The notes: generated by a model not told the origin, from the letters alone. DNA of 19,867 nt from an uncultured Clostridium sp. (GCA_946497905.1 CAMMMI010000022.1:1-19867), one strand, 5' to 3'. Positions 6,373-13,856 are shown, numbered from the stretch's first letter. Numbers and translations are program-made.

Positions 6373-6759
6373 AAAATACTTGCTGATAATGAAGAACTAC
6401 ACAATACAGTAAAACATTTAGAAAAAGAATATAAAAAGAAAAGTAATAATTTAGACTTTGATTTTAACAATAGAAAAGACGAACTTGAGGAAGAATACAA
6501 AGAAAAATCTTTTGAATTAGAGCATAAATATCACAACAAAATTCACAAGTTAGAAAAAGAGAATAACCATTTACACAAAATAATAAATAAGTTTTGGGAT
6601 ACGCTAGAAAAATTTATTATTTGGATTTGTAAAAAATTTGATATTGCTGAAGAAGATAATTTAATTAGAGATTTTCAAAAAGAAACGAATACTCTTATAG
6701 ATCCAGAAAAACAAATTAAACACGAAGAAAGAGAAAAAGAGTGGGATTTAGAAATATAA
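6370..6759 (+). pseudogene. C-terminal tail of a MobV/Pre-type mobilization protein
   Basis: The frame from 6370 to the TAA at 6757-6759 gives 129 codons with no start, and a TGA at 6361 closes it upstream. It begins DKILADNEELHNTVKHLEKE, continues as a long charged coiled coil (about residues 10-75), then FWDTLEKFIIWICKKF, and ends in DPEKQIKHEEREKEWDLEI. This architecture, a coiled coil plus a short charged tail, is that of the C-terminus of plasmid recombination/mobilization relaxases in Clostridia. The catalytic N-terminal domain is missing. Together with the HTH fragment joined to it, it indicates a deletion inside an integrated mobilizable plasmid. Confidence 0.55.
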
Positions 6760-6779
6760 AAAGGCAGGAAAACCTGCCT
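6754..6779 (-). terminator. Intrinsic terminator of the GLUG-protein gene
   Basis: On the minus strand AGGCAGG, loop TTTT, CCTGCCT is followed by TTTTATATTT. It lies 14 nt past the stop of the minus-strand gene and overlaps the end of the mobilization remnant. Confidence 0.75.
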
Positions 6780-6792
6780 AAAAGCTTTGTTA

Positions 6793-8355
6793 TCATTGCC
6801 AATTTAATATTGGGTATCCATCATTTATGATATTAGTGTCATTTTTAAAGGCTGTTCCTAATACTATTGCTAATGATTTCATCTCGACTGACGTTTTACT
6901 TTCTATTCCCTCAATAATACTGCCGTTTCCATTATTAACTATATTTTCTAAGAAATAATTATTTTTTTCTATTGAATTATTTATTATGAAACCAATAACT
7001 CCACCTACATTTGTAGCATCGGTAGTTGTTATTTGGGCAATATTGTAGCAATTAGAAACCTCTCCACCTTGATTATATCCAGTAACTCCACCTATTCTAT
7101 TGCCACTTGCTTGTATTTCTCCAATATTGTAACAATTTGTTAGTATTGAATTGGTATAATTTACACCAACGATGCCTCTTATATCATTTGATGTTCCTAT
7201 TATGTTTTTTGTGTTATAACATAATCTAACAGTAGAATTATCAAAGTTGCGCCCAACGACTCCCCCGCAGAATGATGTTCCAGAAACAATTCCATTATTA
7301 TAGCATTTTTCAATTATAGAATTTTTATTATTTTCTCCAGCAATTCCTCCAACTCCGCCATTTACTATAGTTATATTCCCACAATTATAACAATTTTGTA
7401 TAATGGAATTAGTAGTTAATATCCCACTTATTCCACCAGAATTAATGTCTCCTTTTAATGTTCCTAGATTATATGAATTTATTACTTTAGAATTAGTATA
7501 TACACAACCAACAATTCCTCCTACAAAACTTCCTGAAACATTACTTTTATTCGAACAATTACTAATAGTGCTTCCGTTATATAGATATCCTACTATACTT
7601 CCAGTGGCATTACCTCCATTAATAGAACTATTTTCTCCTATTATTAAATTTTTTATAGTTCCGTTATCTACTAAACCAAATAATCCTTGAACTTTATTAC
7701 TGGTTTGAATATATATACCATTTATTTCGTAATTACATCCATCAAAAATTCCTTTAAATCTCATATTTATATCATCATATGGATTTGAATTATAGTCAAT
7801 AAGATTTCCTATTGGATTCCAATTTTCTGTATTCTCTAAATTATCGAATGTTATATCATTTGCCAAATATATATACCAACCTTCATAAGTATTTCCACTA
7901 TTTACATCATCTCTAAAAGCTTTTAATTCATCTGCGGTACTTATTTTTAACATCTTATTTTTATCTATTATTTTTCCACTTTCATCTAAATAATACATTC
8001 TTTGAGTATCATTCATATTTACTAAAAAACTTCCATCATTATTATCTGTAACTGTAAAATCTTTATTATCTCCAAATTGTTGTTTTATAGCATTTTCTAA
8101 ATTTTCTTTACTTATTTTTAATGTATTAACATCTTCCATTTGACTTGATGTAATAGCTAACTCCAAAGATTCTTTTTCTTGTGATTCTTCCGTTTTATTT
8201 TTTGCTTCTGTTGCCTTATTTAATATTCCATTATCTCCAGTCAACGTTGCAATCGTTACTCCTGCTAATATTAACAAAACAATTATTGTAACGACAAGAG
8301 AAATAAGAGTAATACCTTTTTTACTATATTTTAATTCTTCGTTTAAATTTTTCAT
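6793..8355 (-). CDS. Prepilin-type N-terminus with GLUG repeats, probable surface or secreted adhesin-like protein
   Basis: The 520-aa protein starts MKNLNEELKYSKKG|ITLISLVV, a 14-residue prepilin leader followed by a hydrophobic helix to about residue 38. This suggests processing by a prepilin peptidase. A charged helical region (45-95) and a small domain ending at ISTADELKAFRDDV (about 138-150) follow. Residues 224-465 hold GLUG-like repeats such as GGIVGCVYTNSKVINSYNLG, with recurrent NCYN, and the protein ends with GYPILNWQ. GLUG repeats form beta-helices in surface proteins and IgA-peptidase-like adhesins. The start at 8355 has AAAGGA 12 nt upstream; ATGs at 8376 and 8367 are alternatives. 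The +5 Glu of classical pilins is replaced by Ser. It ends at a clear terminator. Its function is unknown. Confidence 0.75.
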   Translation of the reverse strand: MKNLNEELKYSKKGITLISLVVTIIVLLILAGVTIATLTGDNGILNKATEAKNKTEESQEKESLELAITSSQMEDVNTLKISKENLENAIKQQFGDNKDFTVTDNNDGSFLVNMNDTQRMYYLDESGKIIDKNKMLKISTADELKAFRDDVNSGNTYEGWYIYLANDITFDNLENTENWNPIGNLIDYNSNPYDDINMRFKGIFDGCNYEINGIYIQTSNKVQGLFGLVDNGTIKNLIIGENSSINGGNATGSIVGYLYNGSTISNCSNKSNVSGSFVGGIVGCVYTNSKVINSYNLGTLKGDINSGGISGILTTNSIIQNCYNCGNITIVNGGVGGIAGENNKNSIIEKCYNNGIVSGTSFCGGVVGRNFDNSTVRLCYNTKNIIGTSNDIRGIVGVNYTNSILTNCYNIGEIQASGNRIGGVTGYNQGGEVSNCYNIAQITTTDATNVGGVIGFIINNSIEKNNYFLENIVNNGNGSIIEGIESKTSVEMKSLAIVLGTAFKNDTNIINDGYPILNWQ

Positions 8356-8399
8356 AATCAAATCCATTCCTTTCATTTTTTTCTTTTGATTTTCTGAAA

Positions 8400-8777
8400 T
8401 TATATTATCATACAGAAAGAATATTTGCGAGCGAAAATAGGTGCATATTTAATTCGCTTTTTAATACCAAGACAAATTATTGTATCATTATCTAAGTATA
8501 ATTTAATATCCTTTTCATTGATTTCTATCTTATATATTTGATTCAAGTTTATCTTTAGATAATTTTTACTTTCTTTATCTGTAATATTCAAAATCTCATA
8601 TTCAATATGATAATTTAATTTATGTATTGAATAACTATTTTTTTAAAATCAATCTTGAGTTATATTTACATTTTTGCCTAAATATTCTTTCGATTTTTCT
8701 TCTAAACTATTATTCGTATTTTCTATTATTTTTATTACTTCATTCCAAAATTTACTTATTTTTCTTATATTATTTTG
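8400..8777 (-). pseudogene. Decayed reading frame downstream of the XRE-controlled promoter
   Basis: One minus-strand frame from 8777 to 8400 reads as a protein with two in-frame stops close together. Upstream it has RKISKFWNEVIKII and SLEEKSKEYLGKNVNITQD. Downstream it has SIHKLNYHIEYEILNI, KNYLKINLNQIYKIEINEK and DIKLYLDNDTIICLGIKK. A further TGA at 8778-8780 closes it upstream, and no proper start codon is present. The amino acid pattern (amphipathic, with W, C and P) suggests a former gene of at least 120 codons. I do not recognise the family. It lies between a strong regulated promoter and the GLUG gene, so a transcript could still pass through it. Confidence 0.4.
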
Positions 8778-8879
8778 TCAATTTCTTATTAGAATTATAT
8801 TACTTTTGTTGATGTTGTCCTTTTTATATGAAAAATTTTTATTAATAAGTTTGTAAAATGAAGTATTATGATTTTGCGT

Positions 8880-8895
8880 TTGCGACCATTCGTAA
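8880..8895. promoter_or_regulatory. Operator-like site O1, TTGCGA-N4-TCGTAA
   Basis: TTGCGACCATTCGTAA has the same half-sites and spacing as the perfect site at 8935-8950, with one mismatch in the second half. It sits at the predicted transcription start of the minus-strand promoter, where a bound repressor would block initiation. Confidence 0.6.
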
Positions 8896-8897
8896 TA

Positions 8898-8926
8898 ATT
8901 ATATTATACCAAAATCAAAAAGTCAA
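8898..8926 (-). promoter_or_regulatory. Strong divergent sigma-A promoter (leftward)
   Basis: On the minus strand TTGACT (complement of 8921-8926) and TATAAT (complement of 8898-8903) are separated by 17 nt. It reads toward the decayed frame and the GLUG gene. It lies between the two operator-like sites. Confidence 0.7.
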
Positions 8927-8934
8927 CAACAAAA

Positions 8935-8950
8935 TTGCGATTAGTCGCAA
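8935..8950. promoter_or_regulatory. Operator-like site O2, TTGCGA-N4-TCGCAA
   Basis: TTGCGATTAGTCGCAA is a perfect 6-bp inverted repeat with a 4-nt centre. It lies just upstream of the extended -10 of the XRE gene and behind the leftward -35. It is the likely binding site of the adjacent XRE repressor. Confidence 0.65.
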
Positions 8951-8968
8951 ATATTTACACCTCACTTT

Positions 8969-8977
8969 TGATATAAT
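8969..8977 (+). promoter_or_regulatory. Extended -10 promoter of the XRE regulator gene
   Basis: TGATATAAT (TG-N-TATAAT) lies 25 nt before the ATG at 9002. The operator-like site O2 covers its -35 region, which suggests autoregulation. Confidence 0.6.
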
Positions 8978-9001
8978 TTTTATGTTAAAAGAGGTGAATT
9001 T

Positions 9002-9244
9002 ATGCAACTTTCAGAGGCTGTTCAAAAGAGAATTATAAATCTTTGTAAAGAACAAAATATAACATTAAATAAATTGGCAACTAATTCTGGATTATCATAT
9101 TCTACAATTTTTAGTATATTTTATGGAAAAAGTAAAAGTCCAAAATTGGCCACTATATTACACATATGTGAAGGATTTAATATTGAATTAACAGATTTTT
9201 TCAAAGATTCATTATTTAAAGATGTTGAGTTTGAAGATGAATAA
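9002..9244 (+). CDS. XRE-family helix-turn-helix transcriptional regulator
   Basis: The 80-aa protein is a stand-alone HTH_3/Cro-C1-type DNA-binding domain. Residues 7-66 have the pattern RIINLCKEQNITLNKLATNS, then SYSTIFSIFYGKSKSP (recognition helix region) and LATILHICEGFNIELTDFF, followed by a short acidic tail. There is no ligand or peptidase domain. Such small XRE proteins are often phage-type or toxin-antitoxin repressors. The ATG at 9002 follows AAAAGAGGTG. Two matching inverted repeats in the divergent promoter make autorepression and control of the leftward transcript likely. It is followed by its own terminator and is the only intact gene of this patch besides the GLUG gene. Confidence 0.88.
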   Translation: MQLSEAVQKRIINLCKEQNITLNKLATNSGLSYSTIFSIFYGKSKSPKLATILHICEGFNIELTDFFKDSLFKDVEFEDE

Positions 9245-9283
9245 AAAGCAATTACTTTTAGAAATATTAGTAACTGCTTTTTT
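9244..9283 (+). terminator. Intrinsic terminator of the XRE gene
   Basis: AAAAGCAATTACT pairs with AGTAACTGCTTTTTT (right arm from 9269), with one mismatch and a 12-nt loop, and ends in a T-run. It starts at the stop codon. Confidence 0.75.
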
Positions 9284-9308
9284 ATTTCTAATGCATATTT
9301 TTCAGAAT

Positions 9309-9480
9309 CTAATCATAAACTTCATTTTCAGTAATTTTACCTTTTTTCATTTGCTTTATTTTTCTTTAGTCTGTTTCTTTTAAAATATTGGGAAAGTTTT
9401 TTATTGTCTTTATTTTGCAATCTGATATACAATTAGAAGGTAGTTCAGAAAGTGGATGGATAATAAAATAAATAGATAAA
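9309..9480 (-). pseudogene. Small decayed reading frame, unknown
   Basis: One minus-strand frame reads IHPLSELPSNCISDCKIKT, continues KNFPNILKETD, then a TAA (9366-9368), then RKIKQMKKGKITENEVYD and TAG at 9309-9311. The text looks protein-like and continues in frame across the stop. There is no start codon with a ribosome binding site. I do not recognise the family; chance cannot be excluded at this length. Confidence 0.3.
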
Positions 9481-9528
9481 AAACATGAAATAATATTAAT
9501 TATTTAGACAAAATAAATTATAAATAAA

Positions 9529-9560
9529 AATAGAAGAAAGCCAGATGGTTTTCTTCTATT
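9529..9560. terminator. Bidirectional terminator
   Basis: AATAGAAGAAAGCC (9529-9542), loop AGAT, GGTTTTCTTCTATT (9547-9560) form a 14-bp stem with one G-T pair. A-rich flanks on one side and T-rich flanks on the other allow termination in both directions. It probably ends the minus-strand membrane protein gene at 9597. A second hairpin (TATGAACT/AGTTCATA) lies at 9568-9591. Confidence 0.7.
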
Positions 9561-9596
9561 TTTATTTTATGAACTATTGCATAAGTTCATAAAACA

Positions 9597-9971
9597 CTAC
9601 ATTTCACTATTTCCAGGCAAGAAATAGTCTACTACACCATAAATTAAAGCACCTATAATTGCAGCCATCCAAGAAATTGAATATCCAGCTACAAAAAATT
9701 GAGTTACATATAAAACAACAGCAGCCAACGCAAATCCTATAAAACCTTTACCAAAAGGACTTGCATGTAAACCTGTAATTTTAACAATTAAATAATCTAT
9801 TACAGATAAAACAACAGCAGCTATTAATAAAGTCCAAATACTGTTAATTGTAAAACCTGGTGTAAAGAATGCAGTTATAGCTAATACTACAGCAGAAGCA
9901 ATTAATCTACCAATTATTTGCCATACTGTAGAAGTACCTGATTTTGAATGAGTACCTTGAGCTTCTGACAT
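9597..9971 (-). CDS. Four-helix membrane protein, YvlD/phage-holin-4 superfamily
   Basis: The 124-aa protein has four hydrophobic segments at about residues 16-36, 45-64, 74-94 and 98-117. They are separated by short loops, after a polar N-terminus of 15 residues (MSEAQGTHSKSGTST). The pattern FFTPGFTINSIWTLLIAAVVLSVIDYLI and the final GALIYGVVDYFLPG match the mycobacterial-type four-TM phage holin superfamily (YvlD, PF04020). Chromosomal members of this family are not phage lysis genes but membrane proteins of uncertain role, in Bacillus linked to envelope stress operons. Nothing phage-like surrounds it. The ATG at 9971 follows AAGGAGG by 9 nt. Confidence 0.8.
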   Translation of the reverse strand: MSEAQGTHSKSGTSTVWQIIGRLIASAVVLAITAFFTPGFTINSIWTLLIAAVVLSVIDYLIVKITGLHASPFGKGFIGFALAAVVLYVTQFFVAGYSISWMAAIIGALIYGVVDYFLPGNSEM

Positions 9972-10127
9972 AAACCTTAACCTCCTTAGTTTTAAAATTC
10001 ATAATGTATTTTTTCAAAAGGTTCTAATTTTATTATTAACAAAAAAAAATAGATTATTCAAAAAAAATGGTATATAAAAGTTAAAATTTGTTAAAAATAA
10101 AGAAAAACAAAAAAATAAGAGGTAAAA

Positions 10128-10799
10128 ATGTTAATAACTTTTTTAAGATCAATAATTTTATATATAATAGTTCTAATAGTAATGAGGCTAATGGGAAAAA
10201 GGGAAATAGGACAATTACAGCCATTTGAGTTAGCAATATCAATAATGATTGCAGACTTAGCAACAATACCCATGACAGAAATAGGAATACCAATATTTAA
10301 TGGAATAATACCGATATTAGGTCTTTTATTTATGCATTTAATAATATCAATTATAAATTTAAAAAGTACAAAAATAAGAGAAATAATTTGTGGAAAACCA
10401 CAGATACTAGTATATAGAGGAAAAATAGATGAAAAAGCATTAAAGAAGGAAAGATTTACTATCAATGAATTACAAGAAAAACTAAGAGGTAATGGAGTAG
10501 TAAATCTAGGAGATGTAGAATATGCCATTTTAGAAACAAGTGGAGATGTTACAGTTATCCAAAAACCAGATAAAAGAACTACTATTCCAGCAGATTTTAA
10601 CATAATGCCAGAATATGAAGGAATACCATATGATTTAATTATAGATGGAAAAATAATGGAAAAAAATTTAAAAGCAATAGGAAAAAATTATATATGGTTA
10701 GAAAAGCAAGTCAAAAAATTTGGTATAAAGCCAGAAGAAGCATTAATTGTTACATTAGATGGAAAAGGTCAAATTTTTTGCCAGAAAAAAGAGGAGTAA
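10128..10799 (+). CDS. DUF421/YetF-family membrane protein
   Basis: The 223-aa protein has the DUF421 (YetF) layout. Hydrophobic helices lie at about residues 3-19, 34-50 and 57-77, followed by a soluble domain. Key motifs are RLMGKREIGQLQPFELAISI near 20-40 and VYRGKIDEKALKKERFTINEL near 94-114. LRGNGVVNLGDVEYAILETSG and VIQKPDKRT follow. This family is widespread in spore-forming Firmicutes (a YetF-type protein is linked to spore membranes in Bacillus), but no reaction is known. The ATG at 10128 follows AAGAGGT. The DUF4363 gene begins 6 nt after its stop, so the two form an operon. Confidence 0.88.
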   Translation: MLITFLRSIILYIIVLIVMRLMGKREIGQLQPFELAISIMIADLATIPMTEIGIPIFNGIIPILGLLFMHLIISIINLKSTKIREIICGKPQILVYRGKIDEKALKKERFTINELQEKLRGNGVVNLGDVEYAILETSGDVTVIQKPDKRTTIPADFNIMPEYEGIPYDLIIDGKIMEKNLKAIGKNYIWLEKQVKKFGIKPEEALIVTLDGKGQIFCQKKEE

Positions 10800-10805
10800 A
10801 AGAAA

Positions 10806-11189
10806 ATGTGGAAAGAAATTATAATTTGTATAGTAATAATTTTAATGATATTTTTGGGAAATTATATAACTCAAAAATATACGACACAATCGGTAACAAA
10901 TTTAAATGATCAATTAAAAGAATTAGAAGAAAAAATTCAAACAAGTGAAAATGATATTATTGTTAGTCAAATGAATGAATTAAAAAATAATTGGGATGAA
11001 AGATATAAAAATTTATCATTTTTTATTGAACATGACGAATTAGAAAAAGTCGAAACAAAATTAACAGCGATAAATGGATATATTGAAGCAGATAATCTAG
11101 AAGAAGTAAGAAGCAATATACAAGAAACAGAATTTATTTTAAAACATATAGAGAAAAAATATGCTGTAATAATAGAAAATATATTTTAA
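10806..11189 (+). CDS. DUF4363 family protein
   Basis: The 127-aa protein has one N-terminal membrane helix (about residues 4-20, IIICIVIILMIFLGNYI) and a charged helical extracytoplasmic part. LKELEEKIQTSENDIIV leads to NNWDERYKNLSFFIEHDELEKVE and a final helix to residue 127. This pattern (W..R...L..FI.HDE.D.V) is that of DUF4363 proteins, which commonly follow a DUF421 gene in Clostridia. AGGAG at 10792-10796, inside the end of the preceding gene, is the ribosome binding site. A role together with the DUF421 protein is likely, but its nature is unknown. Confidence 0.85.
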   Translation: MWKEIIICIVIILMIFLGNYITQKYTTQSVTNLNDQLKELEEKIQTSENDIIVSQMNELKNNWDERYKNLSFFIEHDELEKVETKLTAINGYIEADNLEEVRSNIQETEFILKHIEKKYAVIIENIF

Positions 11190-11213
11190 AGTAAAAAAAT
11201 AAGATGCAAATCT

Positions 11214-11270
11214 GGTTGGAAAAAATCAAATTTTGCTTAGCCAAAATTTGATTTTTTCCAACCTTTATAT
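11214..11270. terminator. Long perfect hairpin between convergent genes
   Basis: The arms 11214-11235 and 11242-11263 form a perfect 22-bp stem with the loop CTTAGC. The stem begins GGTTGGAAAAAATC and is followed on the plus strand by TTTATAT. It separates the DUF421-DUF4363 operon from the convergent Lon-like gene and probably ends the rightward transcript. Confidence 0.8.
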
Positions 11271-11290
11271 ATCTAAATTAAATATAAAAT

Positions 11291-13681
11291 CTATTTAATT
11301 TTTTCGCTTAATTCAGCATATTTTTTAAGTTTTTCATAGACTAGATAATTTATAGTACCAGCAGGGAATTTACCATTTTTATCTTTCTTACCAGCTGGAA
11401 CACCAGTTAAAACCTCGATTCCTTCTTCAATTGTAGAGACAGAGTAAATATGGAATTGTTTATTTTTTACAGCTTCTACAACTTCATCTGATAATTGTAA
11501 ATTATCAACATTTTGAATAGGAATCATAACACCATGAGAACCGTCCAAACCTCTCATCTTACAAATTTGGAAAAATCCTTCAATCTTCTCATTAACACCA
11601 CCAATAGGTTGTATTTGACCTTTTTGATTAACAGATCCAGTAACAGCAATAGATTGATTAATAGGTATTCCAGAAAGACTAGAAAGTAGACCATACAATT
11701 CTGTACTAGAAGCACTATCACCATCTACACCATTATATAATTGTTCAAAACAAATACTAGCAGTCAAACACAAAGGTATATCTTGAGCAAACATTTCACC
11801 TAAATAACCACTAAGAATTAATACACCTTTAGAATGAGAAGGTCCAGAAATCTCAACTTCTCTTTCTATATTTATAATTCCATTTTTACCAGTATAAGTA
11901 TTAACAGTAATTTTGGCAGGTTTACCAAATGTATAATCTCCTATAGACATTACAGTTAACCCATTTAATGTACCAACTTCATAACCAGAAGTATTGATTA
12001 AAAGAGAATTTTCCTTTATCATTTCAAAATATCTAGCGTCATATTTTTTAATTCTTTCAATTCTTTCCGCTAAAGCTTTTTTAATAAATTCCTCTGTTAC
12101 AATTTTCGATTTAGAAATCTTAGCCCAAGTAGCAGCCTCTCCAGCAACTTGAATTAAATCATCAAATCGTGTGGAAATTCTATTATGTTTTCCAGCAAGT
12201 TTAGAAGCATATTCAACTAACCTGCACATAGCCTTTTTATCTAAATGTGGTAACTCATCATGTTCGCAAAAGCCATGTATAATTCTAGCTAATTTATTAA
12301 CATTTTCTTGATTTATTTCTGCGTCATCTTCAAATTCTACTTTAATTTTAAATAATTTTTTAAAATCTGAATCCATTGCAAGCAAAGTTTGATAAATATT
12401 AGCACTACCAATCAAAATAACCTTTAAATTAAGAGGAATAGGTTCAGGTTTTAAAGAAATCATAACCATAGAAGAGCGTTGATCAGCAGTATTTTCAATT
12501 CCTAATTCCTTTACCCTCAAAGCCTTTTTCAAAGCTTCATAACACATAGGATTAGCTAGCAAATCTTTTGCTTGAAAAATGATATAACCACCATTTGCTT
12601 GTTGTAACAAACCAGGTTTAAGCATTGTATGATCAGTTCTTAAAGATCCATAATAATTTTCATACTCCAATGAACCAAAAATATTATGATAAGAATAATT
12701 TGAATCCATTATAATAGGAGCACCATTACGAGCAGAATTATCAACAAAAAGATTAACTCTATAATTTAAACATGGATCAGGTTTTCTAATGTTTGGACCT
12801 TGCATAGGTTGATTAGGTTGTTTAGTTTCATCTTCCAAAAATGTAGGAATATTTTTTAAAACATCTTGTTTAACATCATTTAAGAATTTATTAATTTTCT
12901 TATTTCTTTTATACTTTGACTTTAAAAAGTTAATATGCACATTAACAGTAAGCAAAGCGATATTAGACTGCCATTCAGAAATTTTCTTATCAGACTCTCT
13001 TTCAATCTCTTTAATTTTTCCAATAACTTGCATAATTTGTTCTTGAACAATTAAAGACTTTTGTTCATAATCTTGTTTAATCTCATCATCTAATTTATCA
13101 AATTCTTCTTCCTCAACAGGTTTACCATCAACAATAGGCATCATATAAATACCATTTTGAGCGGTTCTAACATGAAAATTATATTTAGAAGCTTCCTGAT
13201 TAAGCTTTTCAAGCAAAGCAGAACGTTTAGCTTCAAACTCTTGTTTAATTAAAGCCTTTTCCTTTTCAAAATCGTCGGCATTAAATGTCTTTTTAATATC
13301 TTTTCTTATTTCTTTAATAAATCCATCCATTGCTTCTTTAAATTCTTTACCTTGGCCAGCAGGTAGTCCGACAGCTATAGGTTGATTAGGATTGTCAAAA
13401 TTATAAATATAGCACCAATCAGAAGGAGTTTTCTTTTTAGGAGCAATTTTCTCCAAATAGTTCTTTGTGTACATTGTTTTACCAACACCGCTAGGACCTT
13501 CTAAATATAAATTATAGCCTTTTATATCAACTTGAAGTCCAAACTCTAAAGCCTTAATACCTCTATCTTGACCAATACCACTTTGTATAGGTTCTAACTC
13601 TTCAGTTGTTTCAAAATTAAAAATTTTTTCATCACATGTTATTTTTAAATCTTTATAACTCAATTCATTTTTATTTTTCAT
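11291..13681 (-). CDS. Lon-like ATP-dependent protease (AAA_32 + Lon S16 catalytic domain)
   Basis: The 796-aa protein has an N-terminal AAA region with Walker A GPSGVGKT at residues 62-69. A long coiled-coil insertion follows (about 150-260), then an AAA_32-like core with GGYIIFQAKDLLANPMCYEA, and a helical lid (NRISTRFDDL near 525). The C-terminal S16 protease domain carries the catalytic Ser656 in GDSASS and Lys699 in GGVNEKIEGF. This is the Lon-like family distinct from classical LonA, found in Clostridia and other bacteria, and it presumably degrades specific cytosolic proteins. The ATG at 13681 has GGAGG 6 nt upstream; an in-frame ATG at 13738 would add 19 unconserved residues without a ribosome binding site. 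It is divergent from the TetR operon. Confidence 0.93.
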   Translation of the reverse strand: MKNKNELSYKDLKITCDEKIFNFETTEELEPIQSGIGQDRGIKALEFGLQVDIKGYNLYLEGPSGVGKTMYTKNYLEKIAPKKKTPSDWCYIYNFDNPNQPIAVGLPAGQGKEFKEAMDGFIKEIRKDIKKTFNADDFEKEKALIKQEFEAKRSALLEKLNQEASKYNFHVRTAQNGIYMMPIVDGKPVEEEEFDKLDDEIKQDYEQKSLIVQEQIMQVIGKIKEIERESDKKISEWQSNIALLTVNVHINFLKSKYKRNKKINKFLNDVKQDVLKNIPTFLEDETKQPNQPMQGPNIRKPDPCLNYRVNLFVDNSARNGAPIIMDSNYSYHNIFGSLEYENYYGSLRTDHTMLKPGLLQQANGGYIIFQAKDLLANPMCYEALKKALRVKELGIENTADQRSSMVMISLKPEPIPLNLKVILIGSANIYQTLLAMDSDFKKLFKIKVEFEDDAEINQENVNKLARIIHGFCEHDELPHLDKKAMCRLVEYASKLAGKHNRISTRFDDLIQVAGEAATWAKISKSKIVTEEFIKKALAERIERIKKYDARYFEMIKENSLLINTSGYEVGTLNGLTVMSIGDYTFGKPAKITVNTYTGKNGIINIEREVEISGPSHSKGVLILSGYLGEMFAQDIPLCLTASICFEQLYNGVDGDSASSTELYGLLSSLSGIPINQSIAVTGSVNQKGQIQPIGGVNEKIEGFFQICKMRGLDGSHGVMIPIQNVDNLQLSDEVVEAVKNKQFHIYSVSTIEEGIEVLTGVPAGKKDKNGKFPAGTINYLVYEKLKKYAELSEKIK

Positions 13682-13803
13682 TAGTTTCCTCCAAAAATTT
13701 TTTCTTAGTATTTCCAATAAATTTATTTTTATTAGCAACTATTGTAATTTTATATTAGTTGAATAAAAAAGTAAATAACTTTTTAAGAATTTATCGAAAA
13801 AAG

Positions 13804-13826
13804 AAAATTACCAATTTGGTAATTTT
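13804..13826. promoter_or_regulatory. Palindrome, candidate TetR operator
   Basis: AAAATTACCAA-T-TTGGTAATTTT has perfect 11-bp arms around one central base. It lies in the divergent region between the Lon-like gene and the TetR gene, 31 nt upstream of the TetR -35 box. TetR-family repressors usually bind palindromes of this size next to their own gene. A T-run following it makes a hairpin terminator the alternative. Confidence 0.45.
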
Positions 13827-13856
13827 TGAACAAACAGTTTAAAAATCAAAAAACTA

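Noticed and set aside
7403..7690. 95-codon plus-strand frame inside the GLUG gene
   Set aside because: It is produced by the repetitive GLUG codons read in antisense and has no start signals.
8627..8856. Two plus-strand frames rich in Phe, Leu and Tyr
   Set aside because: They are opposite the decayed minus-strand frame; the hydrophobic look comes from T-rich DNA, and there is no ribosome binding site.
9597..9971. Prophage lysis gene (holin)
   Set aside because: The family name includes phage holins, but this is the chromosomal YvlD-type branch and no endolysin or other phage gene is nearby.
10091..10603. 170-codon minus-strand frame opposite the DUF421 gene
   Set aside because: The plus strand has the conserved DUF421 motifs, a ribosome binding site and operon context; the minus frame has none.
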